Shown here in pieces: positions 25,801-36,533 of a stretch of 64,000 nucleotides of DNA. Origin of the DNA: Wuchereria bancrofti (lineage: Eukaryota; Nematoda; Chromadorea; Rhabditida; Onchocercidae); the NCBI GenBank assembly GCA_005281725.1, contig SSBO01000009.1, positions 5,890,303-5,954,302 on the forward strand, given 5' to 3'. How positions within the stretch are numbered: position 1 is the first letter of the stretch; each line of letters opens with the position of its first letter. A program made the translations under genes and the position numbers. The notes beneath the pieces are model-generated. The model was not told the origin of the DNA, ran no database searches, and saw nothing but the letters and a program-made list of their open reading frames with translations.

Positions 25801-28724
25801 ATTTTCACAGCTATGGAATAAAAGGTTCATGATTTAGTTCAATAGCATTACCTGCTATTACGCAGAATGCAGTCCGAATCAGGCACAGCATTTAAAATTG
25901 GAAGTGGAAAATTACGTAAAGTCGAAAAAATATTCAACTCCTTTGCTACTTTTAAGCCATCCCAAAATACATCCTTCGAAGCATTTGGTAGTAATTTAGT
26001 GGTTTTTTGGAAAGAAGTTAAGAAGGTTGTTGAAGTGAATTCTTTCGGTATTTCTGAAACGATTTTTATTATAAAAGAGATCAGAAAGATATAAAAAGTA
26101 TGTTCTTCAGGTTTCAGTTGCTACACCAGTGAATTTACTATCTGTCATACTGAACATTAAACAATCGCTTCAAAATATTAAATCTTTTTTGTAAGCATAA
26201 AGAAGAGTACGGGAACCTAGAAAGGCGGTGTAAGTAAAAGAGGCGAAGTAGGATCGTTAAAGCTTAACAATCTTAATCCATTCCCGAAGAAACGTAGCAT
26301 AATTTAGAAAAGAATTAACCGCGAGCTTCTGTAAGATACGAAGGAACTTCGTTCGATGAGAGACGAAAAACACGATTATCTGGGCCGAGAACAAAAATAG
26401 TTGAGAATGAAAATTCTGGATCAACACAAATAGATGTCTGGAAAGAAAAAATCCAAGCAATGATTAATGGATTTCTTTCAGTGTAAAAGATCCCAAAATT
26501 CCGATCAGCTTACTTCAAACGTTCTATCACAGAAAAGAGCATTCAGATCAAATGATGATAAAATTGTAGTTTGATCCACAAAATTCAATAAAACAATATG
26601 ACTGTAGAAATAAATTATACAAATTTGAGAATGCACCACTAACATGCATGATCTCCATTGCTGTGACCTGAAAATTCATTGAAGTTATAAAAAACTACTA
26701 CATTTTTCTTAATAAATTAAATCTGAATTGAACTTTTATTATTTTCCTGAGTTATTGAAATATATGGAACGTCTTGGTGCCAATTAAAACAGCAAGAAAT
26801 AAAAAGACAACCTGTACTCAGTTGAAAAATCTGTTATGCCCAACTTCTGTTTTATCTAAAATTAAGCAACACTATGTTACATTTGTATAAAATACTAGAA
26901 TATGTTCATTATGAAAGCTTAAAATCGAAATAATGAGCACGATCATGAAAACAAACATTAGTTAAAACGTGAATATCCTATTTATACTTACGTCTTCCGA
27001 CACACTGAAACTCTTTTTCTTCTCACCACGGGAAATATCGTAAACAACTATGAAACCATCTGACTGAAGAACGAATAATTCCGTACCACAGGGTTTAGCA
27101 ATCATATGTATACAGATAGCTCTGAAAATGTTGGAAAAATTATTTTTGTCAATTTTTTAAGTAATTCATAAATTTTTTTCCAAGTAATTGATAAAAAAAA
27201 TTTCTTTTTTTCTGTTTAACAATCAAAGGATGAACAAAAAAAAATACTTCCGTTGATGTTGATCGATTTCCAGTATCAAATTAAAAAATTTTTCATCAAT
27301 AACAGCGACTCTTTTGACAGTGCAGAGAGCTAGAAGGTTACAGACATGAGTTAACTGCATTACACAGGTATGTTCGAAGCAGACAAATGTCGTTTGAAAG
27401 ATATTCTGCAAATATTTTTTAGATAAAACAAATTTTGACATTTTAAAATTCTAAAATGCTATCCAGAATGACTGAGATACTAGGTAATAAACGAACTGTT
27501 CAAACGATTCAAAAAAACAGCGGCTTTACTGACATGAACAAAATCTACTGATGTAGCGACCACAATACCAGCGTCATCGGCAGAAAATACTTTTTTTCCA
27601 TCCTCTGTCCAAGCAATACAACTGATCGCATGTCCTTTATGTCCATCGAATGATAGATTTTGCTCCAACTGCAAATTATGGCTATGAAAAACTTCCATGA
27701 GCTCTTCAAAAAGAGATAGAAATCAATAAAAAAATTTCTGATATCTTACAAGTGATGTAAAATAGTGCATTTATAGACATAAATTGAAATTATCCAAAAA
27801 AGATAAGTCTGCCTTCGAAAAGAAAAGCAATATTAGCAAATAAATAATGAATTTTCACTTCTAATGAAAAAAAAAAGAAACTCTTCTGGTCGAACCGGGC
27901 CTCCCGGTTGGGAAATTCAGTAATGTAAGGCCCCCAGAATTATACCCTGCGACCAGCAAATCATATTCCCCTGAGAAAAGCTTTACACATGTGATCAGGT
28001 CATCGGTATTTGTTCGTAAGCTGAAATTTAGAAGTTCAAGCATTTTGCACAGGAAACTCTTAGAAAAGAAATGTTCTGTTGTAAAACCTTTTTATAACAA
28101 CTTTTTTACCGTTCTGATAATGAAGCGAAGACTATGTCTGGGTACCAGTCATATGGTTAAGAGTTCAAAAATTCCCGCATGTTTTAACATTATAAAGATA
28201 AGTAATCAAAAATTTCACAGCTCCCTAGCAAGTAGTGAGAAGCAACAATGTTTCTCTACAGGTACTACAGGCCTTATCATGTTAGCAATGTATCAAACAG
28301 GATGCAAAACCTTACGGGGAAGCGCTGCGATTCAATCGACGATTGAAAAGGAATAAAATACCACAGTTACTCCCAAATGCGATATAATTACGGCCAACAT
28401 CGAAACATGTTAGTTTTGTTCTTGACGTGTCAGATGAGGATGTCGCCGAAACCTGTAGCACATACTTTTATAGTAACTCCCAATTAATTCCATCAAATAA
28501 CTCAAATGAAAATTGTTCAAAAATGGGACATGAATATTTAACCAGTTCATGCACCCGTTTTAAATATGGAATTAATTGGGGTTATAGTTTATCGAAAACA
28601 CCTGCTCAGTTAAAGCATGACACTCGTCCACATGGCTGAAATATCCTGATATATCAACTATCGATCCAGCTCTTTCCTGGCAGCCATCAGATTCAGCACA
28701 CCTTTGGTAATCATTAGATATCAT
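19891..28724 (-). CDS. TECPR2: TECPR2 ortholog: WD40 plus tectonin beta-propeller protein (complete, 28 exons, 1216 aa)
   Basis: Exons: 28724-28602, 28452-28316, 28020-27882, 27701-27549, 27405-27248, 27121-26992, 26660-26644, 26601-26514, 26437-26320, 26053-25852, 25714-25668, 25493-25390, 25273-25027, 24918-24812, 24712-24646, 24328-24219, 24137-24045, 23288-23246, 22777-22596, 22389-22210, 22095-21946, 21735-21507, 21248-21148, 21004-20872, 20768-20605, 20490-20377, 20337-20084, 19951-19891. All phases agree. Seen: N-terminal WD-like propeller (about 45-350) with LTCFDVGRNYIAFGSNCG and HAISCIAWTEDGKKVFSADD, which match vertebrate TECPR2 repeats in order; a polar linker (about 420-650); tectonin repeats (about 670-1200), e.g. 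SELAVWALQVESGRLVVRTG and DWVEI. Known: TECPR2 acts in autophagosome formation and ER-exit/endolysosomal trafficking through ATG8 and HOPS contacts. HPS5 shares the WD part but lacks tectonin repeats. The start ATG follows an in-frame stop. The exon 4 donor (27548) was chosen by phase. Confidence 0.92.
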
Positions 28725-30718
28725 TATTTGCAAAACAGTAGTTCAGCTCAGTTATTTGCAGTTACATACATATAGATTTCTCGGCATGTCCATTACGCCT
28801 GAAATAAAACATGATAGTACTGGGATACCATTATATTCCGCCACCTGGTGTAAGAGAAAGAAATAGATGCAACAAGTGGTACTCCGATTTTATTGCGGCA
28901 AGCAAAGAGAAACTTTAAATATGATCTTGTTCTCTAGCTAGCTAATGTTTACTGCCCTTTGACCCAAAAAAAAGCATCACCCAATACAAAATACTAACCA
29001 AAATCCGCCGTACAATTTAATAACGCCCCAGTACGCCTCAATTCATTCCCATACATCGATGATGTTTATTTACGTATTGCTTAGTTATTTTCTCTCAAGT
29101 CGTTTTTTCTTTATTTCAACTTAATGCAGTTTAGTAGTTAATAAAGTAGCTTGACACAATGAGAAAGTTTCAATATGTGTTGCGAACTTCACAGAGTCCT
29201 TTTCTTATCTAACTTTTTTTTCAAACTTTTTGAAAGAGAAAGATATATGAAAAATACTTAAGCGAGAAAAGAAACAAATTTCAATAGTAAAAGTAGAGAG
29301 AGAAATGAATCTTGTTAACAGATCAGTAAAAATCAATAGAATTTTAATCTTCAAATGTTATTTTAAAATAACGGATTAATAACTTCATATGATTAAGTTT
29401 CGGCGAAATTTTTTTTCGAGAAAAAGTAACGAATATTTCAGCTGATGATATGAAATAAAACACTGATAATCAGTATTTGTGTTTCTCTTTTATTTCACCA
29501 ACATTTCATTTATTTAACAGCAAAGTTCATTTCGATGCAATTCCTTCCTTTCCTGCTGTTCTGTTCATATCTTAATTTGTCAACTACATCTGCGACATTT
29601 CTATGACATTGCTTGATATTTTTGGTTGTTTTATCTAGTCCTTAATTTAACTGTTAATTAAAAGGCTTTCTGTTGACTAAATTTGAAAAGGAGTTCGTGT
29701 CGTTTCAACTGTACAAAACGTTAAAACCATAAATGTCAAGAGCCCCACCAACCAACTTTTTAAAACGAACTAATTTTTGCAGTAAATCGCAAATGAGGTT
29801 TTGAAATCGAATTTAGTAATGTTTGGACTAGTCAAAGTCTATTAAGGATTACGGTCTAAAAGTTTATGTCATATGAAAATGAAATTCGAATTTATTCGCA
29901 ATTTTACGATGATAAACAGATATAGGTCTCGTTAAAGTTCTCATATTCCATGAAATTAATTCATATAGTTTAAAGAATTCCTTCTTTATTACTGAAGAAA
30001 AAATTTATGTACTATTGCATTTGGCAATAAAACTAATATTAGACTGAGGATTTATGATGAATCATCATTGTAATTAACAGAATGTTGTGCTACTCATCGA
30101 CAACGGCTTAATGGAGTTTTATTGTAGAGTTCAAAACAAGCAAACAGTCTTTACGTAATGAAAATCAGACTTCATTTTCTGTAAGCGCTTTTTCTTGTAT
30201 TTCCATTAAGCAATGAGTAAGTAATGAATTGTCCAATGAAGACCACCTGTACTCCTTATAAGCTCTCATTAGTTCATCTAAATATCAGTGAGGTCGTTTT
30301 GACCATTCTAATATTACTAGGACGGTGTCACCAAGATGTTATTGAGCCGAATGATTTTAGGTCCATTCATTCTGGGCTCATTTCACAGCTTTCCAATAAT
30401 ATTACTTTTAATCAATACAACTGGGGAATTTTTTATTTTGTCTTATTTTTTATTTATTTTGTTCTACGAAAGTCATCGTCATTTGGTGCTTTCTTGGTAA
30501 ATCTTCGCTTTTGCTCCTGCAGATAGTGAGTTTGCAAGTCGAGATTCGTGAACGAAATTATTAATGGTGGTTTTTAATAAATACTTGGAGCAATTGAATC
30601 TTCATGAAATCTTTTTCACATTATTAAATTTAATAAGACCACAGTGTACAAGCTGGAATTACAGGAAGATAGAAGAATAAAAGCAATGTTACGTCCTAAA
30701 CTATCTGTAAGCCAGCAT
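28725..30718. other. Divergent intergenic region, no gene recognised
   Basis: Separates the TECPR2 start (-) from the small secreted-protein gene (+), so it should hold both promoters. A + frame at 30224-30526 has a hydrophobic stretch (EVVLTILILLG) after a polar start but no clean exon border or downstream partner; I did not call it. Nothing else recognised. Confidence 0.45.
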
Positions 30719-31879
30719 ATGTTTGAAACTTTGAAAGGGTCAAATTCTTCAAGCTTCACTTCATATTCTTACTTACAGTATCACAGCACAATTAATCATT
30801 CTTTGGGTGCTGAGCAAAGGACAAAATATCAATTCTGGTGGTTCCAGTGCTGTTGGTACCGGTTTTCATAATAGCAATGTCAATACCGTACGCTCATCTG
30901 AAAGAGACAACGAACTGAGTGCCATTGAGAACAACACAAATTGCACAATACGGGTGAGTGGGAAAATAACTTGTTTAGTTTCGATTTCCCTCTCTCTTTA
31001 TACTGAAGAATGTCGTGTTGTGGAATAATATCTATTTTATATGTCCGACATTAAGAATTTCAGAGGAATCTGTTAATTATTAGTAAAATTTCAATTATGA
31101 TGTAAGACTCCTATCTTTTATTGGAAAATTGCAAAGAAAACAATTTGTTCTCACAGTTATTGTGTACCGCTTACTTTAATGGGTATAGCATTAAATGAAT
31201 TCAATAACACCAAGTAAATGAACTTTCAGTTTGATTTCGGTGTCATAATTAAGTGAAATATTAAAATAAGATTGAAACTTCACGACAATAAAGCTACTTT
31301 GGGACATAATCGATTTCTTGATTGCGAATGGATGCGGATTTAGCGAATTCCATTTTTAAATTTTACTGTCAGATCAAATATTAAAAAAGTTGTATCAAGT
31401 GTCGAATAATTCTAAATTCTGTAAAATGCGTTGTAGAATGGTCGAATATATGTAAATGACAGGTATACGCGTAGCATGCAACCACGAGATTATTCAAGTT
31501 TGTATCAATACAAACAGAGCGTTGCAAGGTGGTCTGTGAGTCTTATCGATAATATACAATTGGTACACACTTAATTTATTACAGCAAAAAACTGTGATGT
31601 CCTAATATTAATGAACAGAAATATAGTTTTCTTCCAGTGTTTCTCTCGAAATTAGAATTGGATTTTAGAGAACCTTTCAAAATTTCAGTGGAAATCATTA
31701 GAAATTGAATGCGTAGCGAATAAGATATTTAGCAGTTAGCTCGTTTTTAGAGTTTTCCATGGGATCCTAGAAATCCGGAGCACAAAGAATTTCCATGGAA
31801 TCCAGCAGCTTTTCCAAGAAAAAGACATCGAAGAGCAGCAATACCTTTTCCACGTTTGCCACGGTTTTGCTACGAGTAG
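30719..31879 (+). CDS. Small secreted protein with FPW units and a polybasic stretch (107 aa, 3 exons)
   Basis: Exons 30719-30738, 30779-30953, 31751-31879; both joins keep phase, and intron 1 is only 40 nt. Seen: a likely signal peptide (MFETLKG then ITAQLIILWVLSKGQ), a Ser/Asn-rich segment with sequons N58 and N61, then a last exon encoding two FPW units (FPWDPRNPEHKE at 67-78, FPWNPAAFPRK at 79-89), the basic run RKRHRR (88-93) and the tail AAIPFPRLPRFCYE. Two cysteines, at 62 and 105, could pair. RKRHRR would suit a furin/kex2-like protease, which would release a short Pro/Phe-rich C-terminal peptide (inference); there is no C-terminal Gly for amidation. An in-frame ATG at 30686 could add 11 residues. 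No family recognised; it could be a neuropeptide-like precursor or another secreted factor. Confidence 0.6.
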
Positions 31880-32503
31880 ATATTGAAGTTTATATCGGAT
31901 TATGGGATGTATGTTGAGATCTTCATAATTCGTTTATTGATTTTGATTGTTTACAGAGGTTTACTTTTGACTATTTTTACTCATTGAAATATTGTTTGTT
32001 CTGTTCATTATTGCGTAATTAAATTGCAAAAAAAAATTTAGTCTGAACTTGCATATATTCCCAATTCATTGAACTTTTCAAAGTATTAGTGTAAGTGAAA
32101 TTGAGATGATATATGGAAAATTATCATTGCATGCGTGCCGAGATTGCTATATATTATCGGTTTTGTATGTTCCTGCAATGTTTGACAACCTAGAAATATA
32201 TTGCTGAACTTAAATACGCGTTTTATAATTTAATCTAAGCATACAAAAGATTGTAGAAATATATTTGGCCATTTCGAGATGAATGGAGCCCTGTAATATT
32301 GAGGCATACTACATGTGTGAGTACACTTTGCAGTTAATCCGTCTAAAAGGACTGGAAGCGGAAAGTATTCTATAATGTCACCTTAATAAGAAAGCCCTTC
32401 CCCATTTGTAATACCTGGATAAAAACTTGCTAGTTGCAAAAATTTCTGGCTAACAGCCACAAATATGAAGTTTCTGGAATTCCAAGACATTACTAATATC
32501 AAG

Positions 32504-32552
32504 CTCTATTATTATTATGAATATTATTACGAAGTATTATTATGAATATTTA
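32504..32552 (+). repeat. Short AT-rich direct repeat
   Basis: Two copies of ATTATTATGAATATT separated by about 12 bp (ATTACGAAGT between them), giving a local tandem-like block. Likely simple-sequence slippage. Confidence 0.7.
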
Positions 32553-33150
32553 CACAAACACATAACAGTAAATGGTATAGAAAAGACTTGTAATGATGTT
32601 TGTTACTCGATATTTGTTGATAGAGTGATTATATTATTTGAATTTAATTGAATTTAGCTGAGTGGAAGGAACTTCCAATCTTATACAAAGGAACCAAAAT
32701 ATCTTGCTAGACCAAGTTCAGGTTGCATAGTATCACGTAAACTAAATTGAACAACTGAAATAGTAATGATGAAGGAGAATAGCAATCTTAAAATATCAGA
32801 CGGTGTCATAAAATTGTTTTCCACTGAGACAATTGATCATTCATGCCAAGAGCTTAGTCTAAGTTATGATGTATTTATGTTTCAAAATGTTGCTGAATGA
32901 AACAGTAGACACGGCAAATTTGTGACTTATATCGTTACTGAGTTTTGCAAGTGTTCAATCAAATACTACAAATACTAGTTCGTTAGAGACTTGTCTAACA
33001 ACATGAATATCATTTGTCATTCCCACTTATTATTATTACAGGCTTGGTTTAACGAGTGACCCTAGCCATTGGCTGATTTTTCTACAAATTTAATAAATAG
33101 CTAAAAATTTTCGTTCCAAATTTACTTCATTTAAAAAAGTTTGGTGTTTA

Positions 33151-33438
33151 ATGGCTTCTCTAAAAAGTGCAACACCCAGTGTGTGGTCCCAATCAAATCT
33201 AACGGATTGTAGAAATAATTTCCTAATTGAATCTTTCAAAATACACTTTGAGAATAAAGAAGGACTGATAATTACGCGAAATATAGGTAATAAAGTTTTT
33301 GTCGAAAATAAGTCACATTTAAGTGCTACAAAAGATGTCACTGATGAAGACTTTCTGACCCATAACATTACTTCACTACTGGTACAACAGATCATTACTA
33401 TTTCGGAAGAGATTCTGCTTAATTTACTTATTGGTTGA
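33151..33438 (+). CDS. Hypothetical 95-aa reading frame
   Basis: ATG at 33151 to TGA at 33436-33438, open a further 16 codons upstream of the ATG. Composition is mixed and polar (for example SVWSQSNLTDCRNNFLIESF and NKVFVENKSHLSATKD), not low-complexity. The opposite strand is also open over almost the same stretch (33449-33090, 119 codons). No splice borders, signal peptide or family resemblance seen. In sequence this AT-rich, overlapping open frames of about 100 codons are uncommon but can occur by chance. Confidence 0.22.
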   Translation: MASLKSATPSVWSQSNLTDCRNNFLIESFKIHFENKEGLIITRNIGNKVFVENKSHLSATKDVTDEDFLTHNITSLLVQQIITISEEILLNLLIG

Positions 33439-33630
33439 GCTATTTGCACTTCGTTTTGCGTATTATATCTATGACGTTTGCATGAAATAAGATTAATACA
33501 GCTTTAAACATGAGAGCAATTGTTAGTAATTGTGCATGCGACATAAAATTATAGAATTCTGAAATATGAGTAACACCAACATTCCGTAGAGCACAATTTG
33601 TTACATAACTGGGACATGATTTTATATATT

Positions 33631-36533
33631 TTAAGAGACTGACTGTGTTGGCAGATAGCCGGCTAATATTTCAGTTGTAAAAGCTGATTTCAGTGAGAAG
33701 GAAAAGAGAGAAACAGCTGAAATGAATAACCACAGATTGATGAGAACTTGAACTGCACTCGTTTCTGCAACCACGTATTCACGTCTCCATTCCGTATATG
33801 GACTGCGAAAATCTATAACTCGATAGCAGTATTGGTACGCTAATGACGGAGAATAACAGTGACGCTGAAACGGGAAACGATTCATTGAGAACCTGGAATG
33901 ATTCCTTTTCAGCGTTCAATTAAGAGTGCAAATTAAACGGATTGCTGAATACATTTTTTATTAATGGGACAACCAGCATAGGTTAGTCGAGAATTGGTTA
34001 GAGTTATTAACCTAGGATTGGCAGAATAGTAGATCACAAGCCTTTATCAAATTTATTCGTCTGATTACGCATAAAATTAGATGCCATTAATTGTCCAGCT
34101 ATTCTAGTTTTGAAGTAGTAGTAATATTAGCATTAAAAGACAGCACAGAGTATAGGGAAAAAGTTCGAAAATTTTGATCGTCTTATTTTAGTTGGATAGG
34201 AGTAAGACAGACCTCGTAAAAGTGCAAAACATTCCAAATGATGCCGTAGCAGCCAACGCCATTGCAATACCGGAACCAAATATATTTGCTAGCCGAACAA
34301 ATTTACCTAAATGTTCTCTTTTCACTTCACTTTGCAAACAATAATTCACTATTTCATATGTCGAGTAATTATCAAATTGTGTATTCTTTTTAGTCAATCA
34401 AGTTCACAACAATGTTTTAATATTACACCTCGATAGTGGTATTTCCAGGTGATAATACACTGGAATGCGGTATAAAGACTGACGAGAACAGCAGGCCACA
34501 GGTAAAAATATGTACAGCAGTAGAAACGATGAAGTAGTGCAGCGGGAATCATCATTATGCCGACCACTAGTTGACCATGATAAGAACGGATTAAATACCT
34601 GAACAGGTTCATTCTGATTTTTAATATTTATATAAAAAGTAAGGATTAATCATAGTTCTGTGGCATCCGTACTCTCAGGTATTACTACCCAACTTTATTT
34701 CAGTTCTGATCTTTTCTATATTTGAAAGTGTAGCGGTAAAAAATTGGATTTATCTTCACCATTTACGTTTGTATATGAAACATCATATATTAATTTCTTG
34801 CTTACGAAAAGAAAAAGGATAATTTTTCATAGCCCAATTTGTATTTACTTTTTTTTTTTCTGCGCGCAACTTCTCGACTATATAGTTATGTAGTTGCGTG
34901 TAGACCTCCACCATTTTATCGTTTCACGTCAGTGTGAAAGAAATTATTGTAGGAATATAAAATAATTACCCGTTCTCTTCGGCACTATAGTACGCGAGAG
35001 CTGTACAGGTTGCAGTATGCGCTAGTGCAAATCCGCTCAATAAAAAGGATGTCATGAAATTGACTGAACTTGTATGGAAGGTTATATCCAATTTAAGTAG
35101 CAGTGAATCGTGAAATGGTCTTAAGAAGTCGTTGCAAGATTTCTGATAGGTTGATGTACGATATGATATGCCATAACATAATGCTTGTAACATTGAAATT
35201 TCACTTGCTGGAATTATGCATAGTTATCTTCTTTCCTCAGTATCAAAGATGAGGTGTGACTTGAATGGATGTATACCTGAAGTATCACGGGCATCATTAT
35301 CTTCATCTTCCTTTAACATACCATCTACCCCACAAAATGTCTCAGTGATTGATGTTGCTAGTAGAATCAATCCCAAAGCTGCAGAACAACAATGAAGCAC
35401 AAAGTCCGTTCTGCAATGAATTGGAAAGTATGAATCATTCCTCTAGTGATGATCAAAAAGAAATAATAATTAAAAAGATAAGCACTGTTATAATTACTAC
35501 TCCGCGTATTTTCTTAATTAATTTGCAATTTTCTATGGAAATAAATAATGAACAACTGACAGTTAGAGCGACAGTAACGTTGAAATTAAAATTGAAGACT
35601 TGTCATTATTACGGAATTTTATTGTATCCCGTAAAAATGTTTTACCGAAATGCCTTGCTTCAATTTTTGCTTTTGTTTTCACTTCTCTTTAAGAAAAAAA
35701 AGTTTGTTAAAAAAACGCAAAAGGTACTGATACTGACTGTAATAACTCTAAAAATAGCTGTCTATCAGTACAAATTTCAAGCAAACATTTAATTGTAAGC
35801 AAGTTTCCCCCTTAAGTAGCACTAGCAATTATTGTTCTAGATAATCTAGCATCTTCTAGCTCTAGATCTTCTAAATCTAGATCTTCTAGCACTAGGAGAA
35901 ATTAGATATGTTAAACATTTAAGTAATTGAAGAAATATTTCATATCTGAGCTAGCAATTGTCAGCTACAAACATGACTATTAATCCTTTTATTTCCAAAT
36001 GTTTTACTTCTCTCTTCATTCTATCGATTGAAATTTATGGGGAAACAGCTAAAGTATTAAAAACAATTGAAAAAGATGACGAAACCTGTTTGGAAAACGA
36101 AGGAAAAGGGCATGAAAAGCGGTAATAAAAGCGAAAACAGCAGTAGTGATGGGTATCAGAAAAGGATAGAAGGGTAAGCAAAATAGCAGATGATTGATAC
36201 CAAGCCAAAATTCACACTGAAATTATTCAAGAATTGATGAAGTTTAAAACTTTCAAGATATTCCAAAATTTTAAAAATTACTACACTTTTTCAAAATAAT
36301 TAAATGACTTTGCTGAAAATTTTTTGAAGAGTGAAAAGTAATTCTTATATGAGCAAATGACATGATGGATTATAGGAATTTCTAACTGTCATCGCAGTCA
36401 TATTATCCACTTTCCAATATTTTTTGTTTGAAGCAAAATATTTCTAAAAAAAGAAAAAGCGACTTACAAATGCCACAATAACAAGAAGCGGATTTAGTGA
36501 CCAAAGAAAACCGTTCCGACTATACATTGCCAT
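33631..36533 (-). CDS. Multi-pass membrane protein, family uncertain (345 aa, 6 exons)
   Basis: Exons: 36533-36468, 35442-35277, 35207-34970, 34598-34429, 34348-34213, 33892-33631; phases agree at all five joins. Seen: hydrophobic spans including NPLLVIVAF, then CCSAALGLILLATSI, MTSFLLSGFALAHTATCTAL, LVVGIMMIPAALLHRFY with LWPAVLVSLYTAF, FGSGIAMALAATASFG, and VLINLWLFISAVSLFSF near the end: about six segments with an acidic loop (KEDEDND) after the second. The layout and the RHCY motif after the penultimate span recall the Frag1/DRAM/Sfk1 group (PGAP2-like), but similarity by eye is weak and this is only a suggestion. The first exon is the least certain: a 1 kb intron separates it and its acceptor (CATCACTAG) is not ideal. 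Confidence 0.6.
35836..35895. repeat. CTAG-rich palindromic repeat in intron 1 of the membrane-protein gene
   Basis: About 60 bp built from overlapping TCTAG and CTAGATCTTCTAG units (for example TCTAGATCTTCTAAATCTAG), largely self-complementary, so single strands could fold back. It lies in the long first intron of the 33631-36533 gene. No known element recognised. Confidence 0.6.

Larger units (their letters stand above)
31880..33630. other. Intergenic between convergent genes
   Basis: Holds an AT-rich local repeat near 32504-32552 and a short region open on both strands (33090-33449, described separately). No clear poly(A) signal placed for either flanking gene. Confidence 0.4.

Noticed and set aside
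25867..26094. 75-codon + strand frame
   Set aside because: It is the antisense of a phase-matched TECPR2 exon (26053-25852).
27991..28356. 121-codon + strand frame
   Set aside because: Antisense to TECPR2 exons 2-3, whose WD-repeat translation is clearly the coding strand.
35349..35792. 147-codon + strand frame, one of the longest in the window
   Set aside because: Starts antisense to a membrane-protein exon and continues into its intron with Lys/Leu/Ile-rich low-complexity translation.
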